Shown one piece after another: positions 18,327 through 25,703 of a stretch of 64,000 nt of DNA. A program made the translations under genes and the position numbers. Under the pieces are notes generated by a model. That model saw nothing but the letters and a program-made list of their open reading frames with translations, was not told where the DNA came from and made no database searches. Location of the stretch: positions 359,032 through 423,031 of the forward strand of contig JAJFGV010000043.1 of the NCBI GenBank assembly GCA_021775965.1. Reading direction: 5' to 3'. The DNA comes from Alphaproteobacteria bacterium (lineage in GTDB: Bacteria; Pseudomonadota; Alphaproteobacteria; Micavibrionales; Micavibrionaceae). Each line of letters opens with the position of its first letter. Position 1 is the first letter of the stretch.

Positions 18327-19072
18327 TATACAATTTCCCTATCAAAAAGTATTTTTGATTTATCAGTTATAAATTTTTCAAATAATTCATTTTTTTGCTC
18401 TCTTAGCCATTTCAAACTTTTATAAATTTCTGTGTCGTTGTCTGGTAAAGAACTATGAATAAATAAATCAACATCTAAAAGCAAAGCGGCTGTTTTGGGT
18501 AGAGTAGGTTCCTGTGCGGCAGTTCTTACAACTGCTTGCGTATTTTCGTTAATCTTAACTCCTAAAATAGCTTCATACCCATCTACTGACATTTCATTGG
18601 GCGTAGTAACTCCGACATTTAAATAATCTGCTATATTGATTGCACTTATACCTTTCGCTAAAGGTATATCTATTCGGTTTACGTATCGAACAGCCAATCG
18701 TGTCAGTACTCTTAATGCCGCCACTGTTTTTAGTGCTTTCCAAACATCTTGAAAAGCTGTGAAAAAATCTTTCCAATTTGTATAAGGTGCTCGGCGTGCA
18801 AAGGTAAGTTGTTCCGGGTATAATATAATGACCCATTCCGCATCATTTGTTTCTAATCGTTTACCGACAACCCCCTTTTTAAAGTCCTGTGGCTCTGGGC
18901 CAGCTTTGCTAATTTTGAAAACAATGCCAAAATCCTTATGTATATCTTTCGATATAGGATAATCTTTATTAAGTTTTTTCTGAAATTTCTCTATTTGCTT
19001 ATGCGTGAGCGGAGTTTTAAAGCGAACATCTATGACAGCTTCTACAATGGGTGGGCGTTTATATTGTGGCAT
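18326..19072 (-). CDS. TIGR04255 family protein
   Basis: 248 residues. It opens with KRPPIVEAVIDVRFK, the family's signature start, and continues with WVIILYPEQLTFARRAPYTNWKDF and LRVLTRLAVRYVNRIDIPL, both typical of TIGR04255. The family is scattered across bacteria and has no established function. Here it leads a three-gene minus-strand operon. Base composition is markedly A+T-rich against thiC and phoH on either side, consistent with an acquired cassette. A defence or stress role is possible because such sporadic small operons often have one, but this is inference. Confidence 0.8.
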   Translation of the reverse strand: MPQYKRPPIVEAVIDVRFKTPLTHKQIEKFQKKLNKDYPISKDIHKDFGIVFKISKAGPEPQDFKKGVVGKRLETNDAEWVIILYPEQLTFARRAPYTNWKDFFTAFQDVWKALKTVAALRVLTRLAVRYVNRIDIPLAKGISAINIADYLNVGVTTPNEMSVDGYEAILGVKINENTQAVVRTAAQEPTLPKTAALLLDVDLFIHSSLPDNDTEIYKSLKWLREQKNELFEKFITDKSKILFDREIV

Positions 19073-19240
19073 GCCTAATTCTAAACTATAAAATTTAATA
19101 TATCGTATACTTGGTTGATTCTAGCACTGCAAGAGTTGAATAAGAAATCCCTTATTTTTAATTATTCATATAATCTCTTGAATTCCACGTTAAAATGCAG
19201 GGCATTGCTTCACTTTGCCCAGAATGACAATATAGGAACC

Positions 19241-19495
19241 ATGAAAAACATAGTTTTAATATCCCTAACATTAACCCTCACCGCCTGCGGGAATTACAAA
19301 ACGCCGTCGTTTTCCGGTGATCCGGCGAAGATGTCTGCGGCAACGCTCTGCTACCGTTATGCCGGCGCGAAGCCCGATCAGGCGATCAATGACGAGGTTA
19401 CCGCGCGCAATCTCGATTGCACCGCGATCCTGAATGACGATCCGCTGTATCAGAGCGGCCCGGATTTGGGTCCGGCGCATCGAATGCATCGTTAA
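19241..19495 (+). CDS. Small lipoprotein
   Basis: 84 residues from ATG 19241, preceded by AGGAACC. The N-terminus MKNIVLISLTLTLTACG is a short lipoprotein signal with lipobox LTAC, so the mature protein would be about 68 residues and anchored by Cys16. The mature part contains SAATLCYRYAGAKPDQAINDEVTARNLDCTAIL, with two cysteines that could form a disulfide. This Cys-R-Y ... D-C pattern is seen in small alphaproteobacterial lipoproteins of unknown role. It stands alone, transcribed away from the TIGR04255 operon. Confidence 0.75.
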   Translation: MKNIVLISLTLTLTACGNYKTPSFSGDPAKMSAATLCYRYAGAKPDQAINDEVTARNLDCTAILNDDPLYQSGPDLGPAHRMHR

Positions 19496-19668
19496 AAACC
19501 CGCTTGACTTTTGCACCTAAATATAGGACGATATTCCTTTTGTATTTTAGGGTAAGAACAGGCAAAAGAAAGTGGGTCCACAAATCGGGTCTACTGTCCG
19601 GGCGCAGCAAAAAAGCAGACCCGAAATCCGGCCCCGCTTTCGCCTAAAGTGGCCCCACAAAAGGAAGA

Positions 19669-19703
19669 CAAAAAAGGGCCGCACATTTCTGCACGACCCT
19701 TTT
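19669..19703 (-). terminator. Rho-independent terminator of phoH
   Basis: On the minus strand, just downstream of the phoH stop, AAAAGGGTCGTGCA pairs with TGTGCGGCCCTTTT across a GAAA loop and is followed by a T run. A few positions are G-U pairs. Confidence 0.75.
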
Positions 19704-19730
19704 GTTACGCAGTAGGACGAGGGGTTATCT

Positions 19731-20501
19731 CTATATAACTTCAAGCATTTCAGCCACCAATGGATGCCGCACAATATCAACCTGGCCAAGCCTGCAAACC
19801 GCAATGTTTTCAACGGCTTCCAGCTTGTCACAAATCTGCGAAAGCCCTGACATTCCATCCAGCAAATCGCTTTGATCCGGGTCACCCGTCACCACCATTG
19901 TTGAATGCCAACCAAGCCGCGAGAGCAACATTTTCAGTTGTCCGTAGGTGCAGTTTTGCGCTTCATCTATTACGATATATGAGTTATTCAGCGTCCGTCC
20001 GCGCATAAATCCAACCGGCGCAATTTCGATCGTGCCGTCCTGCATATATTGCCGAACGCGTTTGCCGCCAAGCCGATCACCGAGCGCATCAAAGAGTGGC
20101 CTTAAATACGGCGCCATTTTCTCCTCCATATCGCCAGGTAGATAACCAAGGCTCTCTCCCGCTTCCATCGCCGGGCGCGAGAGAATAATGCGCTCGATCG
20201 TGCCGGCTTCCAGCGCCTCAACAGCGTTTGCCACAGCCAGATAGGTCTTGCCGGTTCCGGCTGGGCCAACGGCAAAAGTGAGCGCGTATTCCTTGATGGC
20301 CTTCATCAATTCCGCTTGCCCTTCCGAGCGCGGTTTAATGTTCTTGACGTATTTTTGATCTCTGCGGCCGTTAATTTCATCATCCAAAGGATGCCAGTCA
20401 GATTTGTCCGTCTGCACTACGTTGCTTGTTTTATTGTTGGTACGAGAACCCTCATGAACCTCAAAGTTACCGCGTTTTTTGTGACGTGTTTTTTTAGACA
20501 T
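19731..20501 (-). CDS. PhoH family ATPase
   Basis: 256 residues. The N-terminal 50 are basic and disordered; the ATPase domain has the Walker A GPAGTGKTYLA near residue 80, RPAMEAGESLGYLPGD, and the Walker B IDEAQN near residue 170, followed by VTGDPDQSDL. This is the PhoH2-less, PhoH/YlaK-type layout. PhoH proteins are RNA-linked P-loop ATPases tied to phosphate stress and RNA turnover in various bacteria. In many proteobacteria a PhoH gene sits with ybeY; that is not the case here, so this is a stand-alone member. Confidence 0.9.
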   Translation of the reverse strand: MSKKTRHKKRGNFEVHEGSRTNNKTSNVVQTDKSDWHPLDDEINGRRDQKYVKNIKPRSEGQAELMKAIKEYALTFAVGPAGTGKTYLAVANAVEALEAGTIERIILSRPAMEAGESLGYLPGDMEEKMAPYLRPLFDALGDRLGGKRVRQYMQDGTIEIAPVGFMRGRTLNNSYIVIDEAQNCTYGQLKMLLSRLGWHSTMVVTGDPDQSDLLDGMSGLSQICDKLEAVENIAVCRLGQVDIVRHPLVAEMLEVI

Positions 20502-20743
20502 GCAAGAATTCCTTCTCTGTGAAAAGTGAAGTGAAAACGTCTTTTAAGTTTTGGTGGGATTGGGCCTAAAGGGAGGCTTTGGGCGTTTGCGATTTCGCCT
20601 AAGGGTCTTGTATTTGAAAGTGGCAATCTTTGTTCGATCAAGGGGACTCCCTTATTACCAGTTGCTCTAAGCATAGCAGAGATAAGGAGTATTTTCCACA
20701 GAATTATATACAATTCGGCGGCATGTAGTGTTTTTAGGCGGTA

Positions 20744-21616
20744 TTAAGCGGCCATTTTCTGCATACGCCGTGCCTCGGATTCAAACTTCCACCAGGCAAA
20801 TTTGGTGGCTGTTTTATAGGCAATGGTCCGTGGCTTGAACCCGCAGGCTTTAAAAATCATCGAGACGGCGCGGTCGACTTCTTGTTTTTTGTAGTAGCTA
20901 TAGGCACGGCCCAGATATTCGCGGCTGTATTTTTTGCGGTCATATTTTTCATCGCCATCGGCATTGGCGGCAAAATATGCATAGGCCAGTTCGTCATCTT
21001 CACCTTCGGAAATCCGACCAACGGCAACTTTGAGCCGTCCGAATTTGCTTAGGTTATCGGCCTCGATATATTTATGCATGATGTCGTAGAAACATTTGTA
21101 ATGACGGAATTCATCGCCGGCGATTTTCTTACAGATTTCTTTCAACACCGGTTCCTCGCAGGTATTTCCGATAGCGGAGTAATAAGAGCTGGTGCCAACC
21201 TCAACCATGCAGCGCGCCACCATTTCACCGGCACGTGATCCACGTATGGATGCAGAAACTTCGTTGATAAAATGTTCGGGGTTGTAACCGTCGCGGAATT
21301 TTTTCATCGCGATTTCCAAATTCCAGGACGGATCGATGCGTTCTGCCCAAAGGCCTAGCGCTTGGCCGTGCTGCACCTCTTCGCTTGACCATGTAGTAAT
21401 ATTATCCTGTACATGTTCATCATCGGAAAAAACCTGACACAAATATTTCGCGTAAACTTCAGCGTTATATTCAACAAGGGCGGCGGCCTTCACGACCTTC
21501 AGCAAATCAGGGTTAACCCTGGATGGGTCGAGCTTATCCCAGGGCAGGTCTTCAATTTTCCAGTGCTCGTCAACGCGCCAGTCGTTGTTGATATCAATGC
21601 CGCAGTGATGTGTCAT
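20744..21616 (-). CDS. Ferritin-like diiron protein (acyl-ACP desaturase type fold)
   Basis: 290 residues. Four helices carry the carboxylate/His pattern of diiron proteins: EYNAEVYAKYL, SSEEVQHGQALGLW (ExxH), EVGTSSYYSAI, and DEFRHYKCFYD (ExxH). The order E, ExxH, E, ExxH is that of acyl-ACP desaturases and related ferritin-like oxidases. The C-terminus is basic and helical. A lipid or small-molecule oxidation is possible; the substrate is not evident. It lies alone between phoH and the divergent threonine ammonia-lyase. No signal peptide. Confidence 0.75.
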   Translation of the reverse strand: MTHHCGIDINNDWRVDEHWKIEDLPWDKLDPSRVNPDLLKVVKAAALVEYNAEVYAKYLCQVFSDDEHVQDNITTWSSEEVQHGQALGLWAERIDPSWNLEIAMKKFRDGYNPEHFINEVSASIRGSRAGEMVARCMVEVGTSSYYSAIGNTCEEPVLKEICKKIAGDEFRHYKCFYDIMHKYIEADNLSKFGRLKVAVGRISEGEDDELAYAYFAANADGDEKYDRKKYSREYLGRAYSYYKKQEVDRAVSMIFKACGFKPRTIAYKTATKFAWWKFESEARRMQKMAA

Positions 21617-21744
21617 TTTTTTAGCCCTAATTCATTTAAATCCGCGCCTGTCGTATCATTTTTAATGCTTTCCGGCAAGAGGGGTTTGCGTTTGCGCCAA
21701 ATTCCCTATAGGTTAGCGCCTTGATTTTAAGGATTTAAACAGCA

Positions 21745-22956
21745 ATGACCGTCACATTTGAAGATATAAAACAGGCCCGTGAGGCCATTCAGGATGCCAC
21801 TATTCTGACCCCGACTGTGCGCGCCACGAGGCTTTCAATGCGTTTGGGCGTAGATTTGTATCTGAAGCTGGAAAATCTGCAGCATACGAATGCTTTCAAG
21901 GCGCGTGGTGCGCTGAACAAGCTTTTAACGCTGGATGATGAGCAGCGTATAAAAGGTGTGGTCGCCTGTTCGCAAGGAAATCATGCGCAGGGGGTTGCTT
22001 ATCATGCGGAGCGTCTCGATATTCCTGCGACGATTGTGATGTGTGACGGCACGCCGTTTAACAAAATTAAAAAGACCGAAGATTTTGGCGCGCGCGTTGT
22101 GCTGCATGGCAAGGATTTGATTGAGGCAACCACCGAAGCTTACCGTCTGGCCGAAGAAGAAGGCCTCACCTTTGTGCATCCCTACACAGATGAGGCCGTC
22201 ATCGCCGGGCAGGGGACAATTGGGCTTGAGATGATGGAGCAACAACCTGACCTTAATTGCGTGGTGGTGCCTGTTGGCGGCGGCGGTATGATCCATGGCA
22301 TTGCGATGGCGATTAAAGGTATAAATCCTGACGTTGAAATTATCGGCGCGCAGGCGGAGGCTTATGCGGCCGTCAAAGTGGGCGTTGATGGCTATAACGC
22401 TAACATTGGCGGCTCGACTTTGGCCGAAGGAATTGCCGTGGCAGAGCCGGGGCCAGACAATATCGAGGTCATCAAAAAGCTTGTCTCGCGTGTTGAGATT
22501 GCTAATGAAAACGAAATTGAATGTGCTATTTTTGATTTGCTCAGCGATGAAAAACTGGTGGCCGAAGGTGCGGCTGGCGCTGGATTGGCTGTGATTAAAA
22601 ACAATATCGATTATTTCAAAGGCAAAAAAGTCGGGCTGGTCGTGTGCGGCGGTAATATCGACTCGCGCATGCTCTCGACATTAATCCTGCGCGGGCTGGT
22701 GCGTGACGGGCGGATTACACGTTTGACGTTTGAAATTGACGACACGCCGGGTCAGCTGTCCGATATCTCCCGCATCATTGGCGAAAGCGGCGCCAATGTG
22801 GTCGAGGTCATTCACCAACGTATGATGCAAACCGTGTCACTGAAACGGGCTGAGCTTGAGGTTGTCATCGAAGCGCGCGACAAACAACATGTCGTGGAAA
22901 TCGTGGAAACCCTGCGTGGTTCCGGCTTCACCGTGCATACGGATAACGAGGTTTAG
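21745..22956 (+). CDS. Threonine ammonia-lyase (catabolic type with ACT-like C-terminus)
   Basis: 403 residues. A PLP fold-type II enzyme: the PLP lysine is in NAFKARGALN near residue 50, the phosphate loop in VPVGGGGMIHG, and SQGNHAQGVAYHA is the family's Asn-His segment. The C-terminal 75 residues form one ACT-like domain (LTFEIDDTPGQLSDISRIIGESGANV). This single-ACT layout of about 400 residues is the TIGR01127 type rather than the 510-residue IlvA. It converts threonine to 2-oxobutyrate and ammonia. It converges with nrdB three bases downstream. Confidence 0.93.
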   Translation: MTVTFEDIKQAREAIQDATILTPTVRATRLSMRLGVDLYLKLENLQHTNAFKARGALNKLLTLDDEQRIKGVVACSQGNHAQGVAYHAERLDIPATIVMCDGTPFNKIKKTEDFGARVVLHGKDLIEATTEAYRLAEEEGLTFVHPYTDEAVIAGQGTIGLEMMEQQPDLNCVVVPVGGGGMIHGIAMAIKGINPDVEIIGAQAEAYAAVKVGVDGYNANIGGSTLAEGIAVAEPGPDNIEVIKKLVSRVEIANENEIECAIFDLLSDEKLVAEGAAGAGLAVIKNNIDYFKGKKVGLVVCGGNIDSRMLSTLILRGLVRDGRITRLTFEIDDTPGQLSDISRIIGESGANVVEVIHQRMMQTVSLKRAELEVVIEARDKQHVVEIVETLRGSGFTVHTDNEV

Positions 22957-22959
22957 AGC

Positions 22960-24066
22960 CTACTCCGCCGCAAGAATATCATCCCCGCCATCGCCATCAT
23001 CATTGTCGCCGCCGCTATCAACGCCGCCGATTTTCTTGCCGTAATTGCCGGAGAAAATGTCCTGCTCGAAAATATTCTCCCATTCGCCTTCGGTTGAGGC
23101 TTTGGAATATTCGGTGGAGCGGTTTTCGAAAAAGTTCGTATGCTCGGCGCCGTTGAGCATTTCATCCATCCACGGCAATGGGTTTTTGGCAATGCCGTAG
23201 ACCGGATCGAGTGTGAGTTGCTGCAACCGTCGGTCACCAATATAGCGGATATATTGTTTAACCTCATCCGGCGTCAGCCCTTCAATCGGGCCCTGTTCAA
23301 ACGCCAGATCAATAAAGTTATCTTCAAACCCGATAATGGTTTTACAGCTATCGGTAATTTCGGCTTTCAGCTCATCGTCCCAGATATCCTGGTTCTCGTT
23401 GATGAATTCCTTGAACAGCCGGATCATCGACAGGCAATGCAGCGTTTCATCACGCACCGACCAGGTAATGATCTGGCCCATGCCCTTCATTTTGTTAAAG
23501 CGCGGGAAGTTCATCAAAATCGCGAAGCTGGCAAAAAGCTGCAGCCCTTCGGTGAACGCGCCGAACATCGCCATGGTCTTGGCAATATCGCGCCGCGAAT
23601 TCATCGATGCGTTTTGCATGTAATCATATTTGTCCTTCATCTCCTTGTATTTCATGAAGGCGGAATATTCGGATTCTGGCATGCCAAGCGTGTCGAGCAA
23701 ATGCGAGTACGCGGCAATATGCACGGTTTCAATGTTAGAAAATGCGGCCAGCATCATCTGCACTTCGACCGGGCCAAACACTTGCGAGTAATGCTTCATA
23801 TAGCAATTATTGACCTCGACATCGGCCTGCGTGAAAAAGCGGAAAATTTGCGTGAGGAGATTTTTCTCGGCCTCGGTCAGAGTTTTTTTCCAGTCATGGA
23901 CGTCCTGCGCCATCGGTACTTCTTCGGGTAACCAGTGCACGCGCTGCTGCGTTAACCACGCTTCGTAACACCATGGATAGAGGAACGGTTTGTAAACATG
24001 ACGCTCCTGTAAAAGTGGTGATTTGGCAGTGTTGACGTCGTCGGTAAGAACAGCTTTGGTGGCCAT
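22960..24066 (-). CDS. nrdB: Ribonucleotide reductase class Ia, small subunit
   Basis: 368 residues. Diiron ligands are seen in QADVEVNN, ETVHIAAYSH (ExxH), TEGLQLF and RDETLHCLSM (ExxH); the Tyr of ETVHIAAYSH takes the place of the radical tyrosine. The subunit makes the tyrosyl radical passed to NrdA. The C-terminus carries an acidic Gly/Asp run (GGDNDDGDGGDD) after the normal domain. nrdA is not adjacent: it lies 1.6 kb upstream on the same strand with other genes between. Two NrdR boxes lie about 120-170 bases before the start. Confidence 0.96.
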   Translation of the reverse strand: MATKAVLTDDVNTAKSPLLQERHVYKPFLYPWCYEAWLTQQRVHWLPEEVPMAQDVHDWKKTLTEAEKNLLTQIFRFFTQADVEVNNCYMKHYSQVFGPVEVQMMLAAFSNIETVHIAAYSHLLDTLGMPESEYSAFMKYKEMKDKYDYMQNASMNSRRDIAKTMAMFGAFTEGLQLFASFAILMNFPRFNKMKGMGQIITWSVRDETLHCLSMIRLFKEFINENQDIWDDELKAEITDSCKTIIGFEDNFIDLAFEQGPIEGLTPDEVKQYIRYIGDRRLQQLTLDPVYGIAKNPLPWMDEMLNGAEHTNFFENRSTEYSKASTEGEWENIFEQDIFSGNYGKKIGGVDSGGDNDDGDGGDDILAAE

Positions 24067-24184
24067 GGTAAAATACTCCTTATGATTCTGTATTCTTCAG
24101 TTTAATGCGCGGGCCCCGCGATGGGAGTCCTAATGAGGGATCGTCCACAGATTCGGACGGGTGTTGGGAGAAACTACGAAGGAA

Positions 24185-24232
24185 TTAGCACATATTGTGC
24201 CAACAAAGTAATATTACCACTACATATTGTGT
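24185..24232 (-). promoter_or_regulatory. Pair of NrdR boxes upstream of nrdB
   Basis: Two copies of the NrdR pattern ACACwATATATwGTGT on the nrdB strand. The box at 24217-24232 reads ACACAATATGTAGTGG (14 of 16 matches); the one at 24185-24200 reads GCACAATATGTGCTAA (about 10 of 16). Their starts are 32 bases apart, three helical turns, as expected for NrdR-ATP/dATP repression. The matching pair before nrdA supports the call. Confidence 0.78.
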
Positions 24233-24255
24233 TTTTCAAGGATATTTTGGCTCTA

Positions 24256-24423
24256 TCAATGAAATTCATGACTATGCTCGATATGTCCCCAGTCGAATCC
24301 TGCACTCTCCCATAATGCTTCCCCTAGGCCGCTTAACATAGGGCCTAGCGGTGTACTGTGCAGGATCATCCATTCAATTGGAATGAGAATGGCTGCATGA
24401 AAAAATATATCGCTTAAATCCAT
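24256..24423 (-). CDS. 55-residue His-rich hydrophobic protein behind Zur boxes
   Basis: A short gene not found by length-limited searches. From ATG 24423 it encodes 55 residues: MDLSDIFFHAAILIPIEWMI opens a hydrophobic helix of about 20 residues, a Gly/Leu-rich middle follows (LGPMLSGLGEALWE), and the end is FDWGHIEHSHEFH, with four His in eight residues. TAGGGATTTTAGTT before the ATG gives a ribosome site with spacing eight. Two adjacent Zur boxes end right at that site. It lies between zur and nrdB on the same strand. The family is unknown; a zinc-related membrane peptide is inferred from the operator and the His-rich tail. Confidence 0.65.
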   Translation of the reverse strand: MDLSDIFFHAAILIPIEWMILHSTPLGPMLSGLGEALWESAGFDWGHIEHSHEFH

Positions 24424-24437
24424 AACTAAAATCCCTA

Positions 24438-24474
24438 AATGTTATAAAGTAACATTGTTATATTATAACATTTA
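24438..24474 (-). promoter_or_regulatory. Two abutting Zur boxes
   Basis: The distal site at 24456-24470 is a perfect palindrome, TGTTATATTATAACA, identical in form to the known Zur consensus (ATGTTATAnTATAACAT). The proximal site at 24440-24454, TGTTATAAAGTAACA, differs at two positions of one arm. Centres are 16 bases apart. The outer flanks also pair (CCCTAAATGTTATA at 24433 and its complement at 24464). They lie 15-50 bases before the start of the 55-residue gene and just beyond the stop of the zur-like gene. Confidence 0.8.
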
Positions 24475-24495
24475 GGGTCAATCAAGTTATTTTTT

Positions 24496-24939
24496 CTAGC
24501 GGCAGTTTTTGCAGAGTCCATGAATTTCAAGGTTCCAGAAGGATGTATGAAATTTTGTTGCCTGCACTTCTTTTTCAAGAGAGGCTGGCAGATGGCAAAG
24601 ATGGGCTTCGTTTACATTGCCGCATGAATCACAGATCAGAAATTGTGAGCCGGTGTGTTTGTGATCGACATTGCAAAGGACATAAGCATTCAGGCTTTCG
24701 ATCCGGTGTATAAAACCGTGCTCATTTAAAAAATCCAGCGCCCGGTAAGCGGTGGGCGGTTTGGGATTGGGCATTTTCTTTTTTAGCTTCTCCAGAATTT
24801 CATAGGCCGTCAGGGTTTGTGCGCTTTGTATTACAATGCTTAAGACAGCGCGGCGCGGCTCTGTCGCGCGTAAATCATGTTCGCTGCAATACTGGTCTAG
24901 AGCCCTGAGGGCTTTCTGTGTTTTTGTCTTTGTCGCCAT
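24496..24939 (-). CDS. zur: Fur-family regulator, probable Zur
   Basis: 147 residues from ATG 24939; earlier in-frame starts at 24954 and 25029 are less likely. The winged-helix part holds LRATEPRRAVLSIV and PPTAYRALDFLNEHGFIHRIES, the DNA-recognition region of Fur proteins. The C-terminal metal and dimer domain has CDSCGNVNEAHLCHLP and ends HGLCKNC, giving two CxxC pairs for structural zinc, and DHKHTG near residue 88. Short length and the CGNV-E pattern fit Zur better than Fur, and the two Zur boxes just downstream support this. It would repress zinc uptake genes when zinc is present. Confidence 0.82.
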   Translation of the reverse strand: MATKTKTQKALRALDQYCSEHDLRATEPRRAVLSIVIQSAQTLTAYEILEKLKKKMPNPKPPTAYRALDFLNEHGFIHRIESLNAYVLCNVDHKHTGSQFLICDSCGNVNEAHLCHLPASLEKEVQATKFHTSFWNLEIHGLCKNCR

Positions 24940-25022
24940 GGCGCATTTTTGCATAAGCCGCGAAGCAAAGTCCAGCAGGTATAAGTGGAGTTCTGAGTTC
25001 GGAGAAACACGGCCCAAAATCC

Positions 25023-25051
25023 TTGACAAATCAGGAATAATATCCTATTAT
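25023..25051 (+). promoter_or_regulatory. Near-consensus sigma-70 promoter of the 25087 gene
   Basis: TTGACA at 25023-25028, a 17-base spacer and TATTAT at 25046-25051. Start of transcription would be near 25058, giving a leader of about 30 bases. The layout, including CC before both boxes, is copied in front of the paralogous gene at 55143. Confidence 0.8.
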
Positions 25052-25086
25052 GCTCCTTTTGCGTTTTACTGCGATAGGAGACAAAC

Positions 25087-25473
25087 ATGACAAAAGGATG
25101 GAGCGAGGAACGGCGGAAGAAACAGGCGGAGCGCTGCCGGCAAAACAAGCCCTGGGAACAATCAACAGGTCCGAAAACCACCGAGGGTAAAAAACGCTCT
25201 TCGCTTAATGCCTATAAACATGGACATCGCTGTGGCGTCTGGGACGAATGCCGGGAAATGCTGCGCCTCAACCGCGAATTTGTGAGCAGGGCTTTAAACA
25301 CAGCGCGGGGTATTTATGATATGGAGCGGCTGGAAGCAGCGCTGGCTGACGAACGAACTGAAAGAAAAAGGGCCGGTATCAAACAAAATCAAAGGCATAA
25401 GGCCCCCCACCCCCTACCAATTTACGAACGAACTGAAGGAAGCGGGCAAAGTGACTATCTTTCAGGGATTTAG
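25087..25473 (+). CDS. GWSEER-motif small basic protein, copy 1
   Basis: 128 residues. The conserved core is GWSEERRKKQAERCRQNKPW then STGPKTTEGKKRSSLNAYKHGHR. The STGPxTxEGKxxSxxNAxKHG part is common in small basic bacterial proteins of unknown role and resembles a nucleic-acid-binding element. GATAGGAGACAAAC precedes the ATG. The second half is less ordered, and its tail (after about residue 85) reads as low-quality sequence that runs up to an intergenic repeat, so the gene end may be altered by repeat insertion. A paralogue with the same core and same promoter layout is at 54721-55143. Confidence 0.65.
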   Translation: MTKGWSEERRKKQAERCRQNKPWEQSTGPKTTEGKKRSSLNAYKHGHRCGVWDECREMLRLNREFVSRALNTARGIYDMERLEAALADERTERKRAGIKQNQRHKAPHPLPIYERTEGSGQSDYLSGI

Positions 25474-25500
25474 GCCAAAAAAATCCCCGCTCCCCCCTCC

Positions 25501-25630
25501 TGTCATCCCCGCGGCGAGCGTTAGCGAGCTTAAACAGCGGGGATCCAGAAAAGACAGCGGGCTTCGCCCGCAGACATATGGATCCCGTTTGTGCAAATTT
25601 CGGCTTTGCCGAAATGCCAACGGGATGACG
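25501..25630. repeat. Intergenic palindromic repeat (TCATCCCCGC type)
   Basis: Starts TGTCATCCCCGCGGC and ends CAACGGGATGACG; inside are paired arms GCGGGGATCCAG / TGGATCCCGT and smaller hairpins GCGGGCTTCGCCCGC and TTTCGGCTTTGCCGAAA. It is non-coding and lies between the GWSEER gene and the nrdA terminator. A fragment of its right end (CCAACGGGATGACG) recurs near 63757. Confidence 0.8.
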
Positions 25631-25650
25631 ATGGATGGGTGTGAAGGCAT

Positions 25651-25680
25651 AAAAAAATCCCCGTCGAAACGGGGACTTTC
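25651..25680 (-). terminator. Rho-independent terminator of nrdA
   Basis: On the minus strand GTCCCCGTTTCGACGGGGAT forms a tight stem with a TTCG-like loop, followed by seven T. It begins 24 bases after the nrdA stop. Confidence 0.92.
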
Positions 25681-25703
25681 TACCCAGCAACCCAGTAAAA
25701 CTT

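Noticed and set aside
19565..19660. Repeated AAAGTGG-CCACAAA and GGGTCTAC...GCAGACCC segments as a structured RNA
   Set aside because: Pairing is patchy and only the terminator at 19669 is convincing.
24433..24477. Perfect 14-base inverted repeat after the zur stop, read at first as a terminator
   Set aside because: It is A+T-rich with no T run on the zur strand, and it resolves better into two Zur boxes before the 55-residue gene.
25349..25437. Direct repeat ACGAACGAACTGAA inside the tail of the 25087 gene as evidence of frameshift
   Set aside because: Only 14 bases and explained by a short local duplication; frame cannot be judged without relatives.
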